From Streptomyces sp. NRRL S-118 (GTDB taxonomy: Bacteria > Actinomycetota > Actinomycetes > Streptomycetales > Streptomycetaceae), in contig NZ_KL591025.1 of assembly GCF_000716335.1 (NCBI RefSeq), forward strand, positions 380 through 61,111: a stretch of 60,732 bases of DNA. Reading direction: 5' to 3'. This document shows positions 24,996-32,514 of the stretch, one piece after another. The notes under the pieces are model-generated. The model worked only from the letters and a program-made list of their open reading frames with translations, made no database searches and was not told where the DNA came from. Every line of letters begins with the position of its first letter. The stretch's first letter is position 1. A program made the position numbers and the translations under genes.

Positions 24996-25280
24996 ATGCC
25001 GCACACCACGCCACCTGCCGGGCGCCGGGACCAGCAGGCCCTGCTGATCGTCGCCGGGATGGCCGACCTCGCGGTGACCGCCGTCGGGTCGGCGGCAGGC
25101 GCCGTCCGCTCACTGCTGCGCCGGTCGGACGCGGCCGAACTCGTCAAGGAAGCCGAAGCGGATCTCGAGGCGCGAGGCCGGCTCGTGCTGGACCGCTACG
25201 ACAGTGTTCCGCCCGCGTACCTGGAGGTCCTGGCCCAGCGGGTGCTCGCACGGCAGGCCGCCGACGGTGGCGATGTCTGA
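24996..25280 (+). CDS. Small protein coupled to polyprenyl synthase
   Basis: A 94-residue protein: a hydrophobic helix (LLIVAGMADLAVTAVGSAAG) followed by a charged helical region (AELVKEAEADLEARGRLVLD) and a tail ending LAQRVLARQAADGGDV. No known domain. Its stop overlaps the start of the polyprenyl diphosphate synthase gene by 8 bp, so the products are made together. It may anchor or assist the synthase at the membrane; this is inference. Confidence 0.68.
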   Translation: MPHTTPPAGRRDQQALLIVAGMADLAVTAVGSAAGAVRSLLRRSDAAELVKEAEADLEARGRLVLDRYDSVPPAYLEVLAQRVLARQAADGGDV

Positions 25281-26328
25281 CCTTGTGGAGCCGGAGGCCT
25301 TGAAGTCCCGCGTCGACGACATCCTGCGTGCGTTCCTCACCGAAGAGGTCAACCGTTTCCTGGACATCGACGAGGCCCTGCGACCGGTGGGGGAAGAGAT
25401 CGAGAAGGTCGCCCGGCACGGCAAGCGGCTCCGCGCGGCGTTCTGCTACTGGGGCTGGCGTGCCGCGGGACAACCCGACAGCGACGCACTGATGCGAGCA
25501 GCGGCCTCCATGGAGCTGGTGCACGCCGCGGCCGTCGTCCACGACGATCTCATCGACGGCAGCCCGCTGCGCCACGGTGTGCCCACCGCCCATCTCGCGC
25601 TCGAGGACGCCGTGCGCGGACGGACCGACACTCCGGCGGCCGCACGCGCCCTGGCGATGCTGGCCGGTGACTACCTGATGGCCCTGGCCGGGCAGTTGTT
25701 CACCACCTGCGGTCTGCCCGCGGCCTATCTCGCACGGGCCCGCGCCGTCTGGGCCGCCCTGGCCCGGGAGCTGATCGCCGGCGAATGCCTGGAGATCCTG
25801 CACACGGGCGGCGACCACACGGACACCGACACCGCGCTGAAGGTGATCCGGTACAAGACCGCCAAGTACACCGTCGAGCAGCCCCTGCTCCTCGGTGGCC
25901 TGCTTGCCGGTGCCTCCCGGCCGCTGCGCGAGACCTGCTCCTGCTACGGCATCCCCCTCGGTGAGGCCTTCCAGCTGCGCGACGACCTGCTCGGCCTGTT
26001 CGGCGACCCCGAGCGGACGGGCAAGTCCGGCCTCGACGACATCCGCACCCACCGGCCCACCGCCCTGCTCGCCCTCACCTGGCGGAGCGCGGACGCCGCC
26101 CAGCGGCAGCAGCTGCGCCGGCTCCTGGGCAGCGACGGCCTCCACGGCGAGCACCTGAACGACGTCCGCACCCTCATGACCGACGTCGGGGCACCCGCAC
26201 GGATCGAGCGGATGATCGACGCACGCGTGGAGGAGGCCGTCCGCTCCCTGGACGGCGTCGATGTGCCCACGCAGGCTCACCGGGCCTTGCTGGACCTGGC
26301 CCACCGCGCGACCGCCCGCCACCACTGA
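25273..26328 (+). CDS. Polyprenyl (trans-isoprenyl) diphosphate synthase
   Basis: A 351-residue all-helical prenyltransferase condensing isopentenyl diphosphate onto allylic diphosphates. The first Asp-rich motif is VVHDDLIDGSPLRHG and the second is QLRDDLLGLFGD (DDxxGxxxD form); KxxR-type phosphate binders are in RHGKRLRAAF. Product length (GGPP or longer) cannot be read reliably. The ATG at 25273 overlaps the upstream small gene. It is followed 97 bp later by an MpaB/Lcp-like oxygenase gene, suggesting the prenyl product is oxidised next. Confidence 0.9.
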   Translation: MSDLVEPEALKSRVDDILRAFLTEEVNRFLDIDEALRPVGEEIEKVARHGKRLRAAFCYWGWRAAGQPDSDALMRAAASMELVHAAAVVHDDLIDGSPLRHGVPTAHLALEDAVRGRTDTPAAARALAMLAGDYLMALAGQLFTTCGLPAAYLARARAVWAALARELIAGECLEILHTGGDHTDTDTALKVIRYKTAKYTVEQPLLLGGLLAGASRPLRETCSCYGIPLGEAFQLRDDLLGLFGDPERTGKSGLDDIRTHRPTALLALTWRSADAAQRQQLRRLLGSDGLHGEHLNDVRTLMTDVGAPARIERMIDARVEEAVRSLDGVDVPTQAHRALLDLAHRATARHH

Positions 26329-26424
26329 CCCCGTGTCCGGTGCCGCAGTTCGAGCCCGCCGCCCGCCGTCCCCGTCCCCGTCCGTCGGGCGGCCGGAGCG
26401 GCGGGCCACTTCGAGGAGAGCGTG

Positions 26425-27585
26425 ATGATGTACACCGAGGCATCGATGGACGTACTGCGGCAGAGCGGCGACGAGCTCGCCGACGCGGTCGTGGCCACCC
26501 TGTTCGAACGGGGGGAGGTCGGGAAGTTCAACACCCTGATGCGCTACGTCTCCACCGCCGGCGCCCCGCTGCCCGACGGGTTGCCCGATGTGGCCCGCGC
26601 CTACCTCCGGGAGACCGCCGCGCCTCCGAGCTGGGTCGACTGGGCCGAAATGGAGAAGGCCCGGTTGTTCTTCATCGACAACAACGTGCACATCTCCACC
26701 GCCCTGTCCTTCGCCTCGATGCCCGCCTGCTACGTCGTCCCGCACGTGGCACGGCTGCTGTCGGCGGCCCACGGACTGCACTATCCCTCCAAGCGGATGG
26801 CGGAGACGGGGCAGTTCACCGTGCACCTCATGCAGCCCGACGCCTTCGAGGCCGGCAGCCGCTTCATCCCGGCCGCCCAGAAGGTGCGTCTGCTGCACGC
26901 CTCCATCCGTCATCACCTGCTGCGCGGGGACCACTGGGACAGCGAGGCCCTTGGGGTGCCGATCTGCCAGGAGGACATGATCGGGGGGCAGATGTTCTTC
27001 TCCCTGCTCGTCCTGGACACCCTCCACCGGCTCGGCATCCACATGAGCACGGAAGGCGCCGAGGCCTACTACTACGCCTGGCGCGTCGTGGGAGCCATGC
27101 TGGGCGTCGACCAGGAGGCCGTCCCCCGCACGGTGGAGGAAGCCCGCGGGTTCCTGGACCTCTACATGCTGCGCCACATGGGCCCGAGTACCGAAGGCGC
27201 CCACCTCACGAGGCAGTTGATCGACCTGTACGAGGAGGTGGTCCCGGGTACCTTCTTCGACCCCGTCGTCTCCGCGCTGATCCGCTACCTCATCGGCGAC
27301 ACCTGCGCCGACTGGCTGGAGGTGCCCCGCACCACCTGGGACACCGTCGTCAAGGCCGCGCCACGGCTGCTCGGTGTACTGGAGTCCATCGAGGACCGCT
27401 CTCCCTGCGGCGCCTGGGCCCTGGACCGGCTCGGGCACCTCACCACGATCCTCGAACTGTCCGCCCTGACTCGCGGCCGCGTCATGCACTACGCCATCCC
27501 CGAGCACCTGAAGAGCGACTACGGCATCGACCCGGCCGTCCCTCCCACACGGCGCTGGACCCCACCGCCCGCGACGGTTTCCTGA
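26425..27585 (+). CDS. MpaB/Lcp-type (DUF2236) oxygenase
   Basis: A 386-residue member of the DUF2236 family, which includes latex-clearing protein (heme b rubber dioxygenase) and fungal MpaB, which cleaves a farnesyl chain. Visible conserved parts are FFIDNNVHISTALSFASMPA, HYPSKRMAETGQFTVHLMQP, the His-rich IRHHLLRGDHWDSEALG and the membrane-like FFDPVVSALIRYLIGDTCAD. No signal peptide, unlike secreted Lcp, so it is probably an intracellular or membrane-associated oxygenase of prenyl chains. Start: ATG 6 nt after GAGGAG. Confidence 0.83.
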   Translation: MMYTEASMDVLRQSGDELADAVVATLFERGEVGKFNTLMRYVSTAGAPLPDGLPDVARAYLRETAAPPSWVDWAEMEKARLFFIDNNVHISTALSFASMPACYVVPHVARLLSAAHGLHYPSKRMAETGQFTVHLMQPDAFEAGSRFIPAAQKVRLLHASIRHHLLRGDHWDSEALGVPICQEDMIGGQMFFSLLVLDTLHRLGIHMSTEGAEAYYYAWRVVGAMLGVDQEAVPRTVEEARGFLDLYMLRHMGPSTEGAHLTRQLIDLYEEVVPGTFFDPVVSALIRYLIGDTCADWLEVPRTTWDTVVKAAPRLLGVLESIEDRSPCGAWALDRLGHLTTILELSALTRGRVMHYAIPEHLKSDYGIDPAVPPTRRWTPPPATVS

Positions 27586-27893
27586 CCCGGCGCCGCGGGG
27601 ACAGCGGCGTACGGCGGCCTGTCACCATCCCGCGGCCGTGGACGTCGCGCGGCGGGGCGGTTCCCGTCACGAGTTGCGAGGAGCGCCACGCGGTGTTCCG
27701 CTGAAGGAAAGACCGGCCCGGCCCGCCGGACCCCGGCAGGCCCCCGAGGCCGAACCCGGCAGGCCCCCCGACGCCCTGACGCTCGGGCTGCCCGCGCGAG
27801 AGACATGCGTCCGGCCGGCCGCCCGCACCGTGCACGAGGTCGTCGGTTCGCGGCCGGCGACGGTCGCACGCCGACCCGGGAGGCACGGAGCTG
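27586..27893. other. Intergenic stretch without recognised features
   Basis: 308 bp between the oxygenase and amidohydrolase genes. Open frames here are out-of-frame shadows; I see no clear hairpin or promoter. Confidence 0.5.
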
Positions 27894-29447
27894 ATGGCGC
27901 TCATACTCGACGGCACGGTCGTCACCTGCGACAGCGACCACAGGATCCTCGACCCCGGCTCCGTGTACGTCGGCGACGACGGCCGCCTTGCCGCGGTGCG
28001 GCCGGCCGGGCAGGCGGCACCCGCCGGGTTCCCGGACGCGCCGCGGATCGACACGGGGGCGCTGATCTTCCCGGGCCTGATCGACCTGCACAACCACATC
28101 GCCTACAACACGCTCCCGCTGTGGGAAGCGGTCGGCGTCCCCTACCTGCACCACGACCGGTGGGTCGGCGAGCAGCGGACGCCCGACTACTCCACGTCCG
28201 TCACCTGGCCGGCCAAGGTGCTGGGTCAGGCCGCGCCCGAGGCGCTGATCAAGTACGTCGAGGTCAAGGCGCTGATCGGGGGCACCACGTCCATCCAGGG
28301 AGCCCCTCACTCGACGCGGGCGGTCGACGGATGGCTTCTGCGGATCGTCGACAACGAGAAGCTGCCGGCGGGCACCGACATGGTGATGACGGCGGCGCTG
28401 CAACTCGACGCGGAGGTGCTGCGCGAGGAGCGGGCGCCCCGGCTCGACGGCACGCGTCTGCTGATCTACCACGTCGCGGAGGGCAGCAGCGGGTCGATCG
28501 TCCGCCGCGAGTTCGAGGAGCTCGAGCCGTGCCTGAAGCCCGGGCTCATCGGCGTGCACGCCACTGCCCTGGCCCCGGCCGACTTCGGGAAGTGGCAGGA
28601 CGCGGTGACGGCGATCAGCCCGGAGGAGCAGGGGACCGTCGTATGGTCCCCGTTCTCCAACTACTGGCTCTACCACGACACGACGCAGGTGGCCGAGGCG
28701 CACAGGAAGGGGCTGCGCATCGCGCTCGGCTCCGACTGGGCACCGTCGGGGACCAAGCACGTGCTCGGCGAGCTCAAGGTGGCCGACGCGGTCAACCGCC
28801 ACGAGTTCGGAAGTCACTTCGACGACCGGGACCTGTGCGACATGGTCACCGCGAACCCCGGCGACGCGCTGGCGACCGCCTGGGGACCGCATGTCGGGCG
28901 GCTTCAGCACGGCAACGCCGCCGACCTGCTCGTCCTCGAGCGCCACGAGCCGGCCCGGGACGCCTACCGCAACCTGATCGACGCGACCGAGCGCCACGTA
29001 CGACTGGTGACGGTGCGCGGCCGGCCGTTCTACGGGACGCCCGCGCTGATGACCGCCGCCGAAGCCACGGACACCGATACGATCACGGTGGCCGGCCTGA
29101 GGCGTCGCGTGTCGGTGCGTCAGCCCGGCCGCACCGACGCCCAGCTCGACTGGCCGGGCGTCAAACGCGCGCTGGAGGCGGTCCGCGACGACCCGGTCGC
29201 CGCCTGGCGGGCATCACAGGACGCGCTCGCGGAGTGGGGCGGGCCGCTCGACGACCCCGAGGCGCCGCTGACGCTCTTCGGTGACATGCCGGACGGCGAC
29301 ACGGGGCTGTTCGCCGCCGCCGGTGAGGTCCCGCCGGACCTGGTCGTCCCCCGCCCGGACCCGCTGACCCACGACGCGGCCTACTTCGCCGCGGTGGCAC
29401 GCAGCGGCGTGCCCCAGCTCCAGCACCTCGCGGACTACTACCCATGA
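27894..29447 (+). CDS. Amidohydrolase-superfamily metal hydrolase
   Basis: A 517-residue metal-dependent hydrolase. The N-terminal beta-sandwich leads into PGLIDLHNHIAYN (HxH metal ligands), followed by LLIYHVAEGSSGS and GVHATAL (further His ligands) and the metal Asp in IALGSDWAPSG. The C-terminal ~120 residues (after the VRGRPFYG strand) are an extra region. The substrate is unknown. Its stop overlaps the start of the S41-like gene (ATGA), forming a two-gene operon. Confidence 0.88.
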   Translation: MALILDGTVVTCDSDHRILDPGSVYVGDDGRLAAVRPAGQAAPAGFPDAPRIDTGALIFPGLIDLHNHIAYNTLPLWEAVGVPYLHHDRWVGEQRTPDYSTSVTWPAKVLGQAAPEALIKYVEVKALIGGTTSIQGAPHSTRAVDGWLLRIVDNEKLPAGTDMVMTAALQLDAEVLREERAPRLDGTRLLIYHVAEGSSGSIVRREFEELEPCLKPGLIGVHATALAPADFGKWQDAVTAISPEEQGTVVWSPFSNYWLYHDTTQVAEAHRKGLRIALGSDWAPSGTKHVLGELKVADAVNRHEFGSHFDDRDLCDMVTANPGDALATAWGPHVGRLQHGNAADLLVLERHEPARDAYRNLIDATERHVRLVTVRGRPFYGTPALMTAAEATDTDTITVAGLRRRVSVRQPGRTDAQLDWPGVKRALEAVRDDPVAAWRASQDALAEWGGPLDDPEAPLTLFGDMPDGDTGLFAAAGEVPPDLVVPRPDPLTHDAAYFAAVARSGVPQLQHLADYYP

Positions 29448-31024
29448 GCCCGGCGGTGGCGCGGCCGGACCGGAGCCTGCCGGGATCCATGGGACTCGGC
29501 GAGTTCCTGGCGCGGGTCGAGGCCGACCCGCTGCCGCTCGCGGACCGCTACCGGCTCGTGGCCGCCGCCCGCGTCCTGCTCGAGGAGCTCTACGTCCACC
29601 TGCCGCTCAAGCGGGCGATGCACGCCATCGACCCGGTCCAGCGCCTGCGCTTGCTGGAGCGCCGTCTTCCGCCGCTCAGCGAGCTGCAGTTCCACTCCGA
29701 ACTGGCGGACGTCTTCCGGAGCCTGCGCGACCTGCACACCGTTTACCAGCTGCCCGACCCGTACCGCGGCCATGTCGCCGCGCTGGGCTTCCTCGTCGAG
29801 CGCTACGCCGACTCCGACGGGACGCCGCACCACATCGTTTCGAAGATCGACGCTTCCCTCGTCCACGCGGGCTTCGACGTCGGTGCCGAGCTCGAAGCCT
29901 GGAACGGTGTCCCGATCGAGCGCGCGGTCGAGCGCAACGCAGCCGCACAGGCGGGCTCCCACCTCGACGCGCGCCTGGCCCGCGGGCTGGAGTCGCTGGC
30001 GCTGCGCCCGCTGCGGACCGGTCCCCCGCCCGACGAGCACTGGGTGCTGCTGTCCTACCGCGCCACGGACGGCCGGCGCCGCGAGACGCGTGTCCCGTGG
30101 CGCGTACGCGCCGCGGAACGGCATGCGGGGCGCGCGCAGGATCCGGTCCCCACGCTGGCGACGAGCCTCGGTATCGACGCGGGACGGGAGGCCACCCGCC
30201 AGGTCAAGCGTGCGCTGTTCGCGCCGCCCCCGGCGCGGCGCTCGGCCCCACGGTCCCTCCGCAGCGTCGTCGACCACCGGACGGTGCGCTTCCGCGGCCG
30301 GTCGTACGGGTACCTGCGCATCTTCTCGTTCAACGTCCCGGGCGCGCGGGTGTTCGCCGAGCAGGTGGCGCACATCGCGGCAGGCGCCCCGGCGGGCGGG
30401 CTGATCGTGGACATCCGCGGCAATCCGGGGGGCCACGTCCCGGCGGCGGAGGCCGCCTTGCAGGTCCTGAGCGGCGGTCCGGTCGTGCCGGTGAGCTTCT
30501 CGCTGCCGACCACGCGCGCCGCGCTGGCCCTCGCCCGGGCCGGCCCGGGCTTCCGTCCCTGGACGGGCTCGATCCGCGCGGCGGTGGAGACGGGCGAGGC
30601 GTACTCTCAGGGGTTCCCGCTCACCGACCCGGAGGCGATCGCCGCGGGGCTGCCGCGCCACGCCGGCCCGAAGGTCCTGATCACCGACGCACTCTCCTAT
30701 TCGGCCGCCGACGTCTTCGCCGCGGGTTTCCAGGACAACGGTCTCGGTCCCGTGCTCGGGACCGCGCCGCGGACCGGTGCCGGCGGCGCCAACGTCTGGA
30801 CGCACGAAATGCTGCGCGTGTGGCTGCCGGAGCTGCTCGCCGAGCTGCCGCGCGGCGCCGGGTTCCGCGTCGCGCTCCGGCGCGCCACACGGGCACGCGG
30901 CAACGTCGACGTCCCGCTCGAGGACCTCGGCGTCCAGGCGGACGAGGTGCACCGTCCGACGGAGCGCGACGTCACCGGGCACAACAAGGACCTGCTGGCG
31001 GCGGCCGCCGCGCTGCTCGTCTGA
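29444..31024 (+). CDS. S41-family (tail-specific) peptidase-like protein
   Basis: A 526-residue protein with the S41/CtpA fold: the strand-turn GGLIVDIRGNPGGHVPAAEA (~322-341) and the nucleophile region ITDALSYSAADVFAAGFQDN (~412-431), whose Ser lies in SYSAAD. The region GAELEAWNGVPIERAVERNA resembles a PDZ-like segment. No signal peptide, so it probably acts in the cytoplasm, unlike classic periplasmic tail-specific proteases. Translationally coupled to the amidohydrolase, which suggests stepwise processing of one peptide or amide substrate. Confidence 0.82.
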   Translation: MSPAVARPDRSLPGSMGLGEFLARVEADPLPLADRYRLVAAARVLLEELYVHLPLKRAMHAIDPVQRLRLLERRLPPLSELQFHSELADVFRSLRDLHTVYQLPDPYRGHVAALGFLVERYADSDGTPHHIVSKIDASLVHAGFDVGAELEAWNGVPIERAVERNAAAQAGSHLDARLARGLESLALRPLRTGPPPDEHWVLLSYRATDGRRRETRVPWRVRAAERHAGRAQDPVPTLATSLGIDAGREATRQVKRALFAPPPARRSAPRSLRSVVDHRTVRFRGRSYGYLRIFSFNVPGARVFAEQVAHIAAGAPAGGLIVDIRGNPGGHVPAAEAALQVLSGGPVVPVSFSLPTTRAALALARAGPGFRPWTGSIRAAVETGEAYSQGFPLTDPEAIAAGLPRHAGPKVLITDALSYSAADVFAAGFQDNGLGPVLGTAPRTGAGGANVWTHEMLRVWLPELLAELPRGAGFRVALRRATRARGNVDVPLEDLGVQADEVHRPTERDVTGHNKDLLAAAAALLV

Positions 31025-31207
31025 GCGCGGCCCCTGCCCCCGCGTGCGGTTGCGCCGGCATGTCGGGCCGCGACCGGGCGGCGGTGCCGCGACGCTCGGC
31101 CCGGTGGAGTGTCCGACTCGCCGCACCGGCGCGCGGGCGCGTCCGGCCGGGGTCCGGCCCTAAGCTGCGCACATCGGGAAGGGCCCAGCCGGAAAGCGCA
31201 GGACGTC

Positions 31208-32434
31208 ATGCTTGCCGTCACCGTCATCGCGGGCATTCTGTTCACCTGGGCCGTGGTGTCGCACCGGCTCGCCCGCTGGAGCATCACCGCACCCATCGCC
31301 ATGATGGTCGCCGGCATCCTGCTCACCCGAGGTGACGAGCCGGTCTTCCGCTTCGACTTCGACACGGCCTCCCTCGAGCACGCGGTGGAGGTGGTCCTGG
31401 CACTCATCCTCTTCGTCGACGCCACCGAGGTGCCCCCGGGGGTCATCGGCAGGGAGAAGGGAACCGTCGCCCGTCTGCTCGGCGGCGCACTGCCGCTCAC
31501 GCTGTGCGCCGCGTTCCTCGCCGCCCTCGCCTTCTTCCCCGAGCAGCCGGGGTGGGTGCTGGCGGCTCTGGCGACCGTCGTCGTCCCCCTGGACCTGGCC
31601 CCGACCTCCGCCGTGGTACGGGACCGGCGGATCCCGGCGCGCCTGCGTGACGTGCTCAACGTCGAAGGGGGTCTGAACGACGGCATCATCTCCCCGGTGT
31701 TCCTCCTGTGCGTCGCGGCGGCCGTCGCCTCGCACACCAGGAGCGAGGACTACACGGAGGCGTTGCTGGGGGCGGTGGTCTCGGCGGCGTGGGCCGTCGC
31801 CGCCGGTTCGGTCATCGGTTACGTGGCCGGCTGGCTGCTGCGCCGGTCCTGGGCGCACGGCTGGACGCAGCCCGCGGCGACACGGCTTGGTGTGCTGACC
31901 GTGCCGATGGCCTCGTACAGCCTGTCCGTGGCGCTGGGCGGGAACGGTTTCGTCGCCGCCTTCGTCGCCGGCCTCTGCCTGGCACCGGCCATGCCGCACC
32001 TTCCCCGGGACGCGGTGGAGATGACCGACGACCTGGTCACGCTGCTGTCCCTCTCGCTGTGGTTCCTCTTCGGGCAGATGGTGAACGACGAGTTCTGGGA
32101 CGGCTTCCACCTCTCCGTGGTCCTGTACGCCGTCGTCGCCGTGACCCTGGTCCGGATGGTCCCGGTGCTGCTGATGCTCTCGGGCACCGGCATGACGCCG
32201 CGCGACAAGCTGTTCCTGGGGTGGATGGGACCCAGAGGAGCGACCTCGATCGTCTTCGGGCTCCTCGCGGCGGTCGAGCTGCCCGCTGTCAGTGGTGACT
32301 TCATCAGCCGCGTCATGGTGATCACCGTGATGGTCAGCATCGTGGTGCACGGGCTGAGCACCGAACCGATCGGCCGCGCCTATGCCCGCGGGGACCGCGT
32401 CCGGTCCGAGCCCCCCGTGCCGCCCCCCGGCTGA
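31208..32434 (+). CDS. CPA-family Na+/H+ antiporter
   Basis: A 408-residue integral membrane antiporter with about 12 hydrophobic helices. It has the characteristic NVEGGLNDGIISP stretch (ion-binding ND pair), VVPLDLAPTSAVVRDRRIP and the C-terminal GWMGPRGATSIVFGLLA. It exchanges protons for Na+ or K+. The ATG at 31208 has AGGA 6 nt upstream and begins directly with the first membrane helix. The ORF upstream of this start is not hydrophobic. Confidence 0.9.
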   Translation: MLAVTVIAGILFTWAVVSHRLARWSITAPIAMMVAGILLTRGDEPVFRFDFDTASLEHAVEVVLALILFVDATEVPPGVIGREKGTVARLLGGALPLTLCAAFLAALAFFPEQPGWVLAALATVVVPLDLAPTSAVVRDRRIPARLRDVLNVEGGLNDGIISPVFLLCVAAAVASHTRSEDYTEALLGAVVSAAWAVAAGSVIGYVAGWLLRRSWAHGWTQPAATRLGVLTVPMASYSLSVALGGNGFVAAFVAGLCLAPAMPHLPRDAVEMTDDLVTLLSLSLWFLFGQMVNDEFWDGFHLSVVLYAVVAVTLVRMVPVLLMLSGTGMTPRDKLFLGWMGPRGATSIVFGLLAAVELPAVSGDFISRVMVITVMVSIVVHGLSTEPIGRAYARGDRVRSEPPVPPPG

Positions 32435-32460
32435 CGGGGGGGGTCCGCCTTGCCGCGGAC
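32423..32460 (+). terminator. Tandem hairpins after the antiporter gene
   Basis: CCCCCCG (32423-32429) pairs with CGGGGGG (32435-32441) around the stop codon, followed by GTCCGC (32443-32448) pairing with GCGGAC (32455-32460). No T-run. Probable terminator 54 bp before the STAND-TPR gene. Confidence 0.5.
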
Positions 32461-32514
32461 GGCCCCGGGGGGCAGGGGTGTCTTGCCATACTGGCCGACC
32501 GGGGGTGGTGCGGC

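Noticed and set aside
24600..25004. 134-codon minus-strand frame upstream of the polyprenyl synthase operon
   Set aside because: Arg/Ala-rich with no domain or ribosome-binding site, overlapping the start of the small coupled gene.
25144..27507. 787-codon open frame on the minus strand
   Set aside because: It is antisense to the polyprenyl synthase and oxygenase genes, whose motifs are clear. Its translation is Gly/Arg/Gln-rich filler, a normal consequence of GC-rich third positions.
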